Positions 16,972 to 24,669 of a stretch of DNA of 64,000 nucleotides are shown one piece after another. The stretch is from positions 1 through 64,000 of the forward strand of contig DASZLU010000011.1 of NCBI GenBank assembly GCA_035552195.1, written 5' to 3'. Every line of letters begins with the position of its first letter. The stretch's first letter is position 1. Both the position numbers and the translations under genes were made by a program. Below the pieces are notes generated by a model. The model was not told the DNA's origin. It did not search any database and was given only the letters and a program-made list of their open reading frames with translations. Origin of the DNA: CAIKMD01 sp035552195 (GTDB taxonomy: Bacteria; Pseudomonadota; Alphaproteobacteria; ATCC43930; CGMCC-115725).

Positions 16972-17574
16972 TCAAGCCGTGGCTTTATCGGGTTCGGCCG
17001 CGGCACAGCTCGTCAGGAGCCGTATCGTCGCATCGAGTTCCGGCAAGAGGCTCTCGCAGATCGCCTTGAGCAGCCCCGTCCGCGTCGCCGGCACTTTGAC
17101 ACTGCTCGGGGTGACGGTCTGCGGGTCGGCGAGCAGATTGACGATGCGGTGCCGCACCTGGCGATGCATCATATAGGCGCGCATCACCATGCCGAGCTCC
17201 GAACTCGTAAGAAGACCGAGCCGCGCCGTCGAGCGATCGTAGATGTCGGTCATATCGTACATCGGCACGTCGAACGCGGCGCGCGGCGGCGGATTGGGAT
17301 GTGCCTCTTGAGTCTTGTGGCAGGTACGCGCATTACCGTCATACATGCTGCGCAGGACCTGTAGTTCCTCGATCAGCGCGGTACGGAGGCTCTGACGGTC
17401 GTGCATCACGGTTGCGGCATGCTGCCGCCGGGCGATCAGATCATTCATCGCGAGGGTCATGATCACGCCGGCAAAGCCGACAAGGCCGATGATCATTCCC
17501 TGGAACTGCTGCAGCCACCACAACCAAATCGGCAAGCCGAGCCTCCTTCGCTCGTCATCAAAACTAGGGCGCAT
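16972..17574 (-). CDS. Hypothetical membrane-anchored protein
   Basis: 200 residues with one strongly hydrophobic segment (about 15-42, PIWLWWLQQFQGMIIGLVGF) followed by a soluble, His/Arg-containing region and a helical C-terminal half. The family is not recognised. The start at 17574 (ATG) is the longest; a TTG at 17535 has GGAGG 6 nt upstream and would begin right at the membrane segment, so it may be the true start. Gene lies 64 bp upstream of the methyltransferase in the same direction and could be cotranscribed. Confidence 0.6.
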   Translation of the reverse strand: MRPSFDDERRRLGLPIWLWWLQQFQGMIIGLVGFAGVIMTLAMNDLIARRQHAATVMHDRQSLRTALIEELQVLRSMYDGNARTCHKTQEAHPNPPPRAAFDVPMYDMTDIYDRSTARLGLLTSSELGMVMRAYMMHRQVRHRIVNLLADPQTVTPSSVKVPATRTGLLKAICESLLPELDATIRLLTSCAAAEPDKATA

Positions 17575-17894
17575 TCGCGCCGTTCGTGGGGTAGGTGATT
17601 TGTTAACCTAAAATCCACCGACGATCCAGTGACAGGATGCCGCGAAAGCTCGGCCGGTGCGTCAGGCACCGTCCGCTGCCGTATGGGACTGCATAGGTAA
17701 AGCCACGAAAATCCTACTTTTGCACGATGCTGCCGCGCCAGGCGATTTGCGAGGATGAGGCGATCGATGCCTCCCAAGCGCGAAAATGACCGGAGAGCCT
17801 CGCCCGGGCCGCGTGTTGAGAGCACTCTGCGAGAAGTAAGCGCAAAATTAACCGACGCCCTCGAGCATCGATAGTCCCAGCAGAATGAAAATTC
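17575..17894. other. Divergent intergenic region, 320 bp
   Basis: Separates the minus-strand membrane protein from the plus-strand sensor kinase. Single TTAACC half-sites occur near 17603 and 17846 but without a correctly spaced partner. I see no gene or RNA here. Confidence 0.4.
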
Positions 17895-19628
17895 ATGACC
17901 GCGTTCACTGAACATAATATCCATCGACGATCGCGCTGGCCTGCCCTTACAGCTTTGCTCCATTCGCCCATCTTTGCGGCGGCATTTTGCGGATTTCTGC
18001 TGGCCGTTTTCGTTTGCAGTTGCGCCGCTCTTTTGCTCCGCCATAGCCACGAAGCCGCGCTCCGCGATGGGGAGCGTGAGATGCAGAACACGGCTTTGAT
18101 CCTGGCCGAGCAAACCGACAGGGCGTTTCAGTCGCTTGATCTTGTCGAAACCAGCTTGATCGACCGCATTCAGGGGCTCGGCATAAAGTCATCCGCGGAT
18201 TACGAGCTGATGATGTCCGGCGAGGACATCGAGCTTATGCTCAAGGACAAAATCAACGGCCTGCCGCATGTCGACGCCGTTACGATGATCAACGCCGACG
18301 GCAACCTGATCAATTTCTCACGCTACTGGCCGATACCGAAGGTGAACGTCTCGGATCGCGATTACTACAAGGCTTTGCGCGATGAGCCCAACAGGGAACG
18401 CTTTATCAGCGAGCCGGTGCCCAACCGCGGAACCGGAACCTGGACGATCTATCTTGCGCGCCGGGTCAGCGGTCCCCATCACGAATTCCTGGGGCTGGTT
18501 CTGGGCGCGATGCAGCTCAAGTATTTCGAGGATTTCTATCAGGCGATTGATCTCGGTTCGGACAGCTCGATTGCTTTGTTTCGCCGAGACGCCGTGTTGC
18601 TGGCGCGCTATCCGCATCTCGATGCGATGATCGGGAGAGCCTTCGGCCGAAGCGCCGTGTTCGATGTGCTGGCCCATGGAGACGCGGGCACGCGACGACA
18701 AGTAGGGGTGCTCAATGGACAAGATAGCCTGATCGCCGTCCATGCTCTCGCGCATTATCCCCTTGCCGTTGCGGTCACGAATACGGAACGGGCAGCGTTG
18801 GCGGAATGGTGGAACGAGAGCAGTTCGATCGCGGCGCTATCGGTCGTCCTCTGCATTATGATAGCGGCGATGGCGTGGGCGGTCATTCGAATGATCCAGT
18901 CCAACGCGGCACGGCTGCTCGCCGAGCATGCGCGCATCGACGCCGAGGCCGAGCTGTTGAAAAAGCAGCGGCTATCCGTCCTCGGTGAGTTGACTGCAAC
19001 CGTCGCGCATGAGTTGCGTAATCCTTTGAGCGTGGTGCGCAACACGATCTTCGTGATCGCGGAAAGGATCAAGGACCAAGCGCTCGAGCGGCCGATCGAG
19101 CGCATGCAGCGCAGTATCGCGCGCTGCGACGGGCTCATCCAGGATCTGCTGGAATATACGAGAACGCGGACGATTACCGTTGAACCCGTCGGTCTCGATG
19201 GCTGGCTCGAGGACGTGATCGGCGAGCAAGCCCTCGATCCGCGGATCGAAATCGAGCGCCGCTTCGCCGCGGGAAGTGCCGAGATCGCGATCGATGGCGA
19301 CCGGTTCCGGCGCGTCATCATCAACTTGGTCGACAATGCTGCCGAAGCATTGCTGACGGCCGGTGCGAGACCGCACCGCATCACGGTTTCGACATGGCTC
19401 GATGCGCGGCAAGTGGTCCTGACCATCGGCGACAACGGGCCCGGCATTCCCGCCGACATCCTTCCCAAGGTTTTCGAGCCCTTGTTCTCGACCAAAAGCT
19501 TCGGCACCGGTCTCGGGCTTGCGACGGTTCGGCATCTGGTCGAACAACATCGCGGCACGATCGAGATCGCGAGCGAAAGCGGGAAGGGCACCGTCGTGAC
19601 GGTCAGGCTTCCGATCGCCGGCAGTTAG
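17895..19628 (+). CDS. Membrane sensor histidine kinase with extracytoplasmic Cache-like domain
   Basis: 577 residues. Membrane segments at about 22-46 and 309-333 bracket a roughly 260-residue periplasmic region with Cache/double-PAS character (DRDYYKAL, RFISEPVPNRGTGTWTIYLARRV). The cytoplasmic part has HisKA with His372 (TVAHELRNPLS), and HATPase_c with NLVDNAAEAL, GDNGPGIP and GTGLGLATV. The Cache segment suggests binding of a small organic ligand such as a carboxylate. There is no cognate response regulator adjacent, so it is an orphan in this window. No strong ribosome site precedes the ATG. Confidence 0.92.
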   Translation: MTAFTEHNIHRRSRWPALTALLHSPIFAAAFCGFLLAVFVCSCAALLLRHSHEAALRDGEREMQNTALILAEQTDRAFQSLDLVETSLIDRIQGLGIKSSADYELMMSGEDIELMLKDKINGLPHVDAVTMINADGNLINFSRYWPIPKVNVSDRDYYKALRDEPNRERFISEPVPNRGTGTWTIYLARRVSGPHHEFLGLVLGAMQLKYFEDFYQAIDLGSDSSIALFRRDAVLLARYPHLDAMIGRAFGRSAVFDVLAHGDAGTRRQVGVLNGQDSLIAVHALAHYPLAVAVTNTERAALAEWWNESSSIAALSVVLCIMIAAMAWAVIRMIQSNAARLLAEHARIDAEAELLKKQRLSVLGELTATVAHELRNPLSVVRNTIFVIAERIKDQALERPIERMQRSIARCDGLIQDLLEYTRTRTITVEPVGLDGWLEDVIGEQALDPRIEIERRFAAGSAEIAIDGDRFRRVIINLVDNAAEALLTAGARPHRITVSTWLDARQVVLTIGDNGPGIPADILPKVFEPLFSTKSFGTGLGLATVRHLVEQHRGTIEIASESGKGTVVTVRLPIAGS

Positions 19629-19748
19629 CCGGGACACTCAGGCCCCCGCGATCGGTGAGAACGCCGCGAGCACCAGCTGGCGATGTTTGAGGCGTTGCAA
19701 GCTCTTCCCCGCCCGATTGTCGCTTGCTAAACCATTGTCCTGCAATAC

Positions 19749-19838
19749 GGATGGGTGGCCGAGCGGTTTAAGGCACCGGTCTTGAAAACCGGCGTGGGTG
19801 CAAGCTCACCGTGAGTTCGAATCTCACCCCATCCGCCA
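19749..19838 (+). tRNA. tRNA-Ser (UGA anticodon)
   Basis: 90 nt including an encoded CCA. The acceptor stem GGATGGG pairs with CCCATCC; the D-arm begins TGGCCGAGCGGTTTAAGGC. The anticodon stem CCGGT/ACCGG holds loop CTTGAAA, giving anticodon TGA. The long class II variable arm (GTGGGTGCAAGCTCAC) is typical of tRNA-Ser. The T-arm has GTTCGAATC. A Rho-independent terminator follows about 50 nt downstream. Confidence 0.97.
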
Positions 19839-19889
19839 GATCCGCGCGCGTCTCTAAGCACGGACAGCGCGAAATCTCCAACGAAGTTC

Positions 19890-19918
19890 AGCCCTGCTTC
19901 GGCAGGGCTTTTTCTTTT
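19890..19918 (+). terminator. Rho-independent terminator of tRNA-Ser
   Basis: Perfect stem AGCCCTGC / GCAGGGCT with loop TTCG, followed by TTTTCTTTT. Confidence 0.92.
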
Positions 19919-19922
19919 ACTT

Positions 19923-19947
19923 GGAACTGAACGAATTGTATTCCGTT
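19923..19947 (+). promoter_or_regulatory. EcfG-type general stress promoter (perfect consensus)
   Basis: GGAAC at 19923-19927, 16-nt spacer, CGTT at 19944-19947: the alphaproteobacterial sigma-EcfG consensus. It begins right after the tRNA terminator and would start transcription near 19955, about 40 nt before the ATG of a 56-residue membrane protein. Confidence 0.7.
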
Positions 19948-19993
19948 TTGAAATATAGAACAAAAGCCTTAGACGTGGCCATGGGAGGCCTAG

Positions 19994-20164
19994 ATGGCAG
20001 CCGATATTCATTTCTCGAATATTCGAGTTACAAGCGCCTGGCGTTCGACAGTAACGAGCGCTCTCAAGGAAAGGCTCTGGCATGCAGCGCTTGGAAGCAT
20101 GACGCTCGTCATGCTCGCCGCGCTGGTGGTGCGGTTTTATGCGCTTTTCTCGGGCATAGGCTGA
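19994..20164 (+). CDS. Small single-pass membrane protein, stress-promoter associated
   Basis: 56 residues (MAADIHFSNIRV start). The ATG has GGGAGG 5 nt upstream. The N-terminal half is polar and basic; a single hydrophobic segment covers about 36-53 (MTLVMLAALVVRFYALF). No family recognised. Support for being real: a perfect EcfG promoter at 19923-19947, a good ribosome site at the right distance, and a plausible topology with positive residues before the membrane segment. Small membrane proteins of this kind are common members of general-stress regulons in alphaproteobacteria. Function unknown. Confidence 0.55.
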   Translation: MAADIHFSNIRVTSAWRSTVTSALKERLWHAALGSMTLVMLAALVVRFYALFSGIG

Positions 20165-20238
20165 AAGCAGAGTCGTTCCGCAGCCTGGATCGGCGCTGCA
20201 TTGCAGTGATCGCGTTAAACCGGCCGACGCTGCGCGCG

Positions 20239-20271
20239 CAAAAAAAGAGGCGGCATCGCTTTGATGCCGCC
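20239..20271 (-). terminator. Rho-independent terminator (minus strand)
   Basis: Read on the minus strand, GGCGGCATC / GATGCCGCC with a 5-nt loop is followed by CTCTTTTTTTG. It lies 62 bp downstream (leftward) of a CtrA-type box, with no convincing gene between. Confidence 0.8.
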
Positions 20272-20318
20272 CGAATTGGGAAGCGCGATCTCGCCGTGGT
20301 CGCCTTCCATCGCGATCA
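20240..20318 (-). ncRNA. Candidate CtrA-controlled small RNA (or 35-codon gene)
   Basis: The interval between a minus-oriented CtrA box (20333-20347) and a minus-strand Rho-independent terminator (20239-20271) would yield a transcript of about 70-80 nt. The only minus frame starts at ATG 20319 and runs 35 codons straight through the terminator hairpin, with no ribosome site, so an untranslated RNA is the simpler reading. Start point is inferred. Confidence 0.3.
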
Positions 20319-20332
20319 TGGTTTATGAGCCG

Positions 20333-20347
20333 TTAAGGACACGTTAA
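20333..20347 (-). promoter_or_regulatory. CtrA-binding site, perfect TTAA-N7-TTAA
   Basis: On the minus strand TTAACGTGTCCTTAACG matches the CtrA consensus TTAA-N7-TTAAC exactly. It lies in a non-coding interval and points toward the terminator at 20239-20271. Confidence 0.6.
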
Positions 20348-20410
20348 AGCACGCGACCAATGACGCGACGGTGAGGCCCGGCGAAGCTTCGACGGAGCTG
20401 TTCCTGCCAG

Positions 20411-20444
20411 GAAAAAAAGCGGCTCTCCGCGGCGGAGAGCCGCT
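20411..20444 (-). terminator. Rho-independent terminator of the small membrane gene at 20553-20771
   Basis: AGCGGCTCTCCGC with its near-contiguous complement (20418-20444) forms a strong hairpin; on the minus strand it is followed by a run of seven T. It is about 110 bp after the stop at 20553. The stretch 20165-20552 otherwise holds only this hairpin, the one at 20239 and the CtrA box. Confidence 0.85.
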
Positions 20445-20552
20445 AGTGGATTGCGCCGGTCCAGCCACAGACCGGCACTCTCTCTCGCGATCAGTCAAAC
20501 GGATGAACCGTTGAAACGTTGCGCTGTCCACCGGCGGATCTGCACCAACTCG

Positions 20553-20771
20553 TCATAGCAACTTCGAGATACCCAGGCCGATCGCAATCACTCCAACGCC
20601 GGCCATGATGATGACGCCGGCCCAATAATTGATGGGGTCCTTATCCCTGGAGACAAAGCCCTGATAAATCATCGTGGTCCATCCCGTCAGATATTCGACG
20701 ACGGCAAGAACCAAAAAACCTGCGCCGAAATAAATATCGAGCCAAGCCCGATGGACTTCGACCGCTGTCAT
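20553..20771 (-). CDS. Small membrane protein, two predicted helices
   Basis: 72 residues. Two hydrophobic segments, about 14-32 (YFGAGFLVLAVVEYLTGW) and 48-71 (YWAGVIIMAGVGVIAIGLG), separated by a polar loop with SRDKDPIN. Family not recognised. A Rho-independent terminator follows at 20411-20444, supporting an independent monocistronic gene. No strong ribosome site is visible before the ATG. The 240 bp upstream (20772-21011) hold nothing I can support. Confidence 0.65.
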   Translation of the reverse strand: MTAVEVHRAWLDIYFGAGFLVLAVVEYLTGWTTMIYQGFVSRDKDPINYWAGVIIMAGVGVIAIGLGISKLL

Positions 20772-21011
20772 GTTCGTTCACTCTCGGCTGATTGGAGTTC
20801 CGTTGCAGCCCATTCTGACATAGCCCCGCGCCGATCCAGGCTCGGGAAAGGATGCGGCTATTTAGGATAATCGGCCTAGGCTTGCTGCTCGTCAGCATTC
20901 TTTTTATAGGCAGATCCAGGAATACTTTCTCCCGGCATCGCGTCCGAGACTATCGCCCTGGCACTCATGCCCTTCGGCCAGGTCGATAGCGGTTTACAGC
21001 CGCCGCCTGAA

Positions 21012-21530
21012 CTACGCCGCCGGCTTTCGCGCCTCGACGTTGAGGCTGATGGGCACGCCCCTGAAATCCTGGGTGCTGGTGTCGGGGAAAAGGCCGAAGC
21101 CCGCGACGCGTTGAATATCGATAAAGCCGGCGATGTGGAGATGCACGCCGAGAATTTCCAAGTCGAAACCGATGCAGTGGAAGTCAGTTTTGTCGAGCTG
21201 GCCGCCAAACATCATGCGCATGACGAAGACCTTGTCTGCGCCCTTGATCTCGGAGCTGACAAAGAGCTGTGCGAGGATATTCATGTCGGGGACGGCGACC
21301 ATGATCTTACCGCCCGGCACCACCACGCGATGCCATTCCTTGAGGGTCGCGGAGAGATTGGCGTAAGGGACATGCTCGAGCACGTGGCTCGCATACAGCG
21401 CCTCGATCGAGCTCGTATCGAATTGGGACAGGTTCTCGCAGTCGCCGACGTAATCGACCTCGGGACCCGCGACGATGTCCAGCGTATTCCAACCGGAATA
21501 ACGGATCCGGGATCCGATCAATAGCTTCAA
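21012..21530 (-). CDS. SAM-dependent methyltransferase-like protein (COG4627 type)
   Basis: 172 residues from a TTG codon with GGGGGGATAAG directly upstream; the long upstream frame (to 21893) runs antisense to another likely gene and lacks similarity to the family. The protein starts KLLIGSRIRYSGWNTLDI, then has EALYASHVLEHVPY and VVVPGGKIMVAVPD, typical of short methyltransferase-like proteins often found in polysaccharide or cell-envelope loci. The classical GxGxG is shortened to IGS, so SAM binding may be altered. Acceptor unknown. Confidence 0.75.
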   Translation of the reverse strand: MKLLIGSRIRYSGWNTLDIVAGPEVDYVGDCENLSQFDTSSIEALYASHVLEHVPYANLSATLKEWHRVVVPGGKIMVAVPDMNILAQLFVSSEIKGADKVFVMRMMFGGQLDKTDFHCIGFDLEILGVHLHIAGFIDIQRVAGFGLFPDTSTQDFRGVPISLNVEARKPAA

Positions 21531-21699
21531 CTTATCCCCCCCAATAAGCAGAAACCGACGGCGATCGGATGCTATCAGAGGCCGGCGCCGTGGGGAACAG
21601 CGGGTGGTCGCACGGTCACGAATATTTGCAAATCGGCGGGCGCCGTGCTTAGCAGATTGCCGGTGCTTGATAACAAAGTCGCGTGAGGGAGAAGGGGCG

Positions 21700-21936
21700 A
21701 TGGTCGAGACGGGGCCCGATCCGCAGCTGCTGGCAAAGCTCGAGGCACTCGAGCCGCGCGAAGAACTCGTCATGCGTATTGCGCTGCGCGAGATGCACGA
21801 CAGCATCCGCGGCGATCGCAGCTTTGGCGATCGGATCAAGCTGCTGCTCGAGCAACTCGATCCACGGCCGCAAGAGATGGCGGCGATCTTCACCGAGGCG
21901 CGCGAAGCAGGAAAAACCCTGGCCCGGGGGCGTTAG
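21700..21936 (+). CDS. Small hypothetical protein
   Basis: 78 residues from the ATG after GGGAGAAGGGG; a longer frame to 21604 has no ribosome site. It is rich in Glu, Arg and Leu and probably all-helical (LLAKLEALEPREELVMRIALRE). No family recognised, no membrane segment. It diverges from the methyltransferase-like gene and converges on the binding-protein gene at 22041. Confidence 0.55.
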   Translation: MVETGPDPQLLAKLEALEPREELVMRIALREMHDSIRGDRSFGDRIKLLLEQLDPRPQEMAAIFTEAREAGKTLARGR

Positions 21937-22040
21937 CCTTCCCTGAACCGGCATAACGCGCTTTCGTCGATGTCCCGACATAGCGCCGGGAATGCGGGAA
22001 GCCAAGCGTCGCGATGGTGCGAGCGCAATCGCGCTCTTCG

Positions 22041-23075
22041 CTATTCAGAGGATTGATCGGTCAGCCGGGCGTAGCGCATATCGATGATGTTCTTCGCGTC
22101 GATGTGCGTTTTCTGCATGCCTTGCGCCTCATACCAATTGAGCATGTGCTGGACATCACTAATGTTGATGCGCGCTTCCGGCTCGACATAATTCATGCCT
22201 TGGAGGATCACCTCGGGCTTCTGATTGAGGCCTTTGGCCATGAGCGCGATCAATTCCGGCGCGCTCGGTTGATCGGCGCGGTTACCCTGCGTGTCGACGA
22301 ATCCGGCGTCCCAGGTCTTTGCCGCTTTACGGAAAGCGGCGAGAAAGCGTTTCACGGTGTCGGGGCGCTCATTCGCGATCTTGGTCGAGGTCACCGTGCC
22401 GGTAACGCTGGCACCGTGCACCTCGTCGTCGAGCCAGGCGAGGAACTTGCCACCGCCGCGTGCCAGGATCGCATTGAGATTAGCGGAGCTCATGATCGAG
22501 GCGTCGATCTGGCCCCCGGTCAGCGCCGAGGCGACATTGCCGTTCGACTGCAGCCCGAGCACGCGTACCTTGGAGAGATCGATGTGATGTTTCTCGAGCA
22601 TCAGGGCGAGAGAGTATTGCAGCGGCGAGCCGAGCTGGGTGATGCCGACCGAATGGCCGGCGAAACCGTCGAGCGAGGTGAGGCCGGCTGCATAAGCCTG
22701 GTTCGAGACGATGAAGCCGAGACCGTGGAAGCCCGCATGCTCGACCGTGTCGCCGCCAATGACCTTCATGCTGCCCTGATTGGCGAGCACGAAGAACGCG
22801 TCCGTGAGGCCGGCCGAACCGAAATCGACGTCGCCGGCGGCGATCGCGACAACGATCGGCTGCGCAGATTCGAACGGCACGATCGTCACGTCGAAGCCCT
22901 CGTCGCGGAAAAAGCCTTTGGCGTCGGCGACGACGAGGGGGATGCTGGCGAGCGAGGTGGAAACGATGCCGACCCGGATCGGCTCGCCCGCTTCCGTCGG
23001 TGTGCCGACACAAGCGGCGATGCCGAGCGCGGCCAGGGCCGCTGCCGGACGGAAAGCCCGTCGCGATAATCTCAT
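22041..23075 (-). CDS. NMT1/NitT/TauT-type ABC substrate-binding protein (orphan)
   Basis: 344 residues from the ATG with GGGAGG 7 nt upstream; the longer frame is rejected. Signal peptide about 1-29, with Arg-Arg and a possible lipobox-like LGIAACVG. The body has the two-lobe NMT1 signature (DAKGFFRDEGFDVTIVPFES, GDVDFGSAGLTDA). It is a clear paralogue of the protein at 58938-59948 (shared LTSLDxxAGHSV and KHHIxLxxVRxLxLQxNGN). No permease or ATPase adjoins, so the transporter partner is elsewhere. Ligand unknown. Confidence 0.88.
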   Translation of the reverse strand: MRLSRRAFRPAAALAALGIAACVGTPTEAGEPIRVGIVSTSLASIPLVVADAKGFFRDEGFDVTIVPFESAQPIVVAIAAGDVDFGSAGLTDAFFVLANQGSMKVIGGDTVEHAGFHGLGFIVSNQAYAAGLTSLDGFAGHSVGITQLGSPLQYSLALMLEKHHIDLSKVRVLGLQSNGNVASALTGGQIDASIMSSANLNAILARGGGKFLAWLDDEVHGASVTGTVTSTKIANERPDTVKRFLAAFRKAAKTWDAGFVDTQGNRADQPSAPELIALMAKGLNQKPEVILQGMNYVEPEARINISDVQHMLNWYEAQGMQKTHIDAKNIIDMRYARLTDQSSE

Positions 23076-23212
23076 CGATTCCTCCCTCGACGGCGGCGTG
23101 CCATCCGCTGCCGGAAATGTCCGTGGGAAGATATCACGACAAAACCACAAGATCGCCCCCTTCGCTACCGATCATTGAGGCTTGGGGCAATGGCAATCGC
23201 GGAGGCTTCGTC

Positions 23213-23653
23213 ATGGGCATTTGTCGTCGTTTCGGTCTGTCGGGCGCCGCGCTTGCGGCTGCCATGCTGTTGGCGCCGATCTTGGCATCGGCGCAAACGC
23301 CCGAGCCGGCCGCCGGCAATCCCGCGATCAACACCACGCCGAAGCCCGACAGCGTCCCGACGCCGGGCATGGCGTCGCCCTCGAACGCGGCGAATATTCC
23401 GAAAGGCTCGAACCCCAATAGCGGCAACGGCAATCTCGGCCCGGGGAGCGGCGCTACGCCGTCATCGAGCGCGTCCGACAATTCGATACCGAGCCAGACC
23501 GGTGCGAACGCGCAATCGGGGATCAACGATTCGCGGCCGAGCCAGACCGCCACAAATCCGGACGCGACCGCAAAGGGCGGCGCCTCAGGCTCCGGCGGCG
23601 CTGATTCCATGTCGCAAGGCCAATACGCATCGCCGCCGACCGACAAGCGTTGA
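23213..23653 (+). CDS. Secreted low-complexity protein
   Basis: 146 residues from the ATG with CGGAGG 7 nt upstream. Signal peptide about 1-28 (AMLLAPILASAQ). The mature part is almost entirely Ser, Asn, Pro, Gly, Ala and Thr (SNAANIPKGSNPNSGNGNLG), lacks Cys and is predicted disordered; short motifs such as SQTGANAQSG and SQTATNPDAT recur loosely. Similar low-complexity exported proteins are common in Bradyrhizobium-like genomes without known function. Convergent with cydB, 5 bp apart. Confidence 0.75.
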   Translation: MGICRRFGLSGAALAAAMLLAPILASAQTPEPAAGNPAINTTPKPDSVPTPGMASPSNAANIPKGSNPNSGNGNLGPGSGATPSSSASDNSIPSQTGANAQSGINDSRPSQTATNPDATAKGGASGSGGADSMSQGQYASPPTDKR

Positions 23654-23658
23654 CGGCG

Positions 23659-24666
23659 CTAGCCGCCGTAATGTGAACTGCTGACCTTGCCGCGGAAGAC
23701 CACGTACTGATAGGCGTTGTAGACGATCATCACCGGTACCAGCAGCCCGATGCCGAGCATCATGATGACAAGCGTGAGGCTGTCCGACGCGGCAGCCTCC
23801 GCGGTCACGCTGCGCGGGATGAGATAGGGATAGAAGCTCGCTGCCAGACCGCTGAGCGAGCATAGGAAAATCCCGATGCTCCAGATGAGGGGGCCATGCT
23901 CTTGGCGCCGGACGAGCGCGCGGGCGAGCAGGCCCGAGCATAAAACGGCCAGGAGCGGCGGGATCACAAAACCGCTGACGATGCCGCCGCCGAACCATTT
24001 TTCGGCGATGAACGGATAGCGGATCGGCGTCCACAGCGAGACGCCAGCCGCGGCGACCAGCATCAGCGCACCCGCGATCCATGCGGTACGCATCGCATGC
24101 CGTTGCGCTTCGCCTTCTGTCTTCATGATCAGGTAGCTCGCGCCGAGCAGCACATAACCGAAGACCACGCCGAGGGCGACGAGAACGGAGAAGGGCGAGA
24201 ACCAGTCGAACGGCCCGCCCGTGAAACGATCGCCGGTGATGGTGGGGCCGGCGATCAGCCCGCCCAGCGCGAAGCCCTGGCATAGCGTTGCGACCAGGCT
24301 GCCGATGCCAAAAGCGTAATCCCAGAGCCGCTTATTCGCATGCTCGCGATACTCGAACGCGACGCCACGGAAAACGAAAGCGAAGATCATCACCGTGATC
24401 GGCAGATAGAGCGCGTTGAGAATCAACCCGTAGCCGAGCGGGAACGCACCGAAGAGCGCACCGCCGAGCACGACAAGCCAGGTCTCGTTCGCGTCCCACA
24501 CGCTGCCGAGGCTCGCCATCATGATGCCGCGGCGCTCGCTCTCGCGGACGAACAGCGAAATCACGCCGATGCCGAGATCGAACCCGTCGAGCAGAACGTA
24601 GAACGTCAGGAACAGGCCGAGGAAGCACAGCCAGACATCGATCAGGAAAACATGCACGCTATCCAT
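23659..24666 (-). CDS. cydB: Cytochrome bd ubiquinol oxidase subunit II
   Basis: 335 residues with about eight membrane helices. The N-terminal LLDGFDLGIG and the following WDANETWLVVLGGALFGAFP are family signatures. Subunit II packs against CydA in the inner membrane, where the complex oxidises quinol and reduces O2 to water without proton pumping. The ATG is 3 bp after the cydA stop, so the two are cotranscribed. No CydX-like micro-gene or CydDC exporter is visible next to it. Confidence 0.96.
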   Translation of the reverse strand: MDSVHVFLIDVWLCFLGLFLTFYVLLDGFDLGIGVISLFVRESERRGIMMASLGSVWDANETWLVVLGGALFGAFPLGYGLILNALYLPITVMIFAFVFRGVAFEYREHANKRLWDYAFGIGSLVATLCQGFALGGLIAGPTITGDRFTGGPFDWFSPFSVLVALGVVFGYVLLGASYLIMKTEGEAQRHAMRTAWIAGALMLVAAAGVSLWTPIRYPFIAEKWFGGGIVSGFVIPPLLAVLCSGLLARALVRRQEHGPLIWSIGIFLCSLSGLAASFYPYLIPRSVTAEAAASDSLTLVIMMLGIGLLVPVMIVYNAYQYVVFRGKVSSSHYGG

Positions 24667-24669
24667 GTC

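Noticed and set aside
20214..20319. 35-codon minus-strand gene after the CtrA box
   Set aside because: Reads straight through a terminator hairpin, has no ribosome site and no recognisable sequence.
19921..20328. 135-codon plus-strand frame after tRNA-Ser
   Set aside because: Different frame from the 56-codon gene, no ribosome site, crosses the terminator region, and no family resemblance.
21531..21893. N-terminal extension of the methyltransferase-like protein to 21893
   Set aside because: Arg/Ser-rich shadow sequence antisense to another probable gene; a TTG with strong ribosome site gives the family N-terminus.
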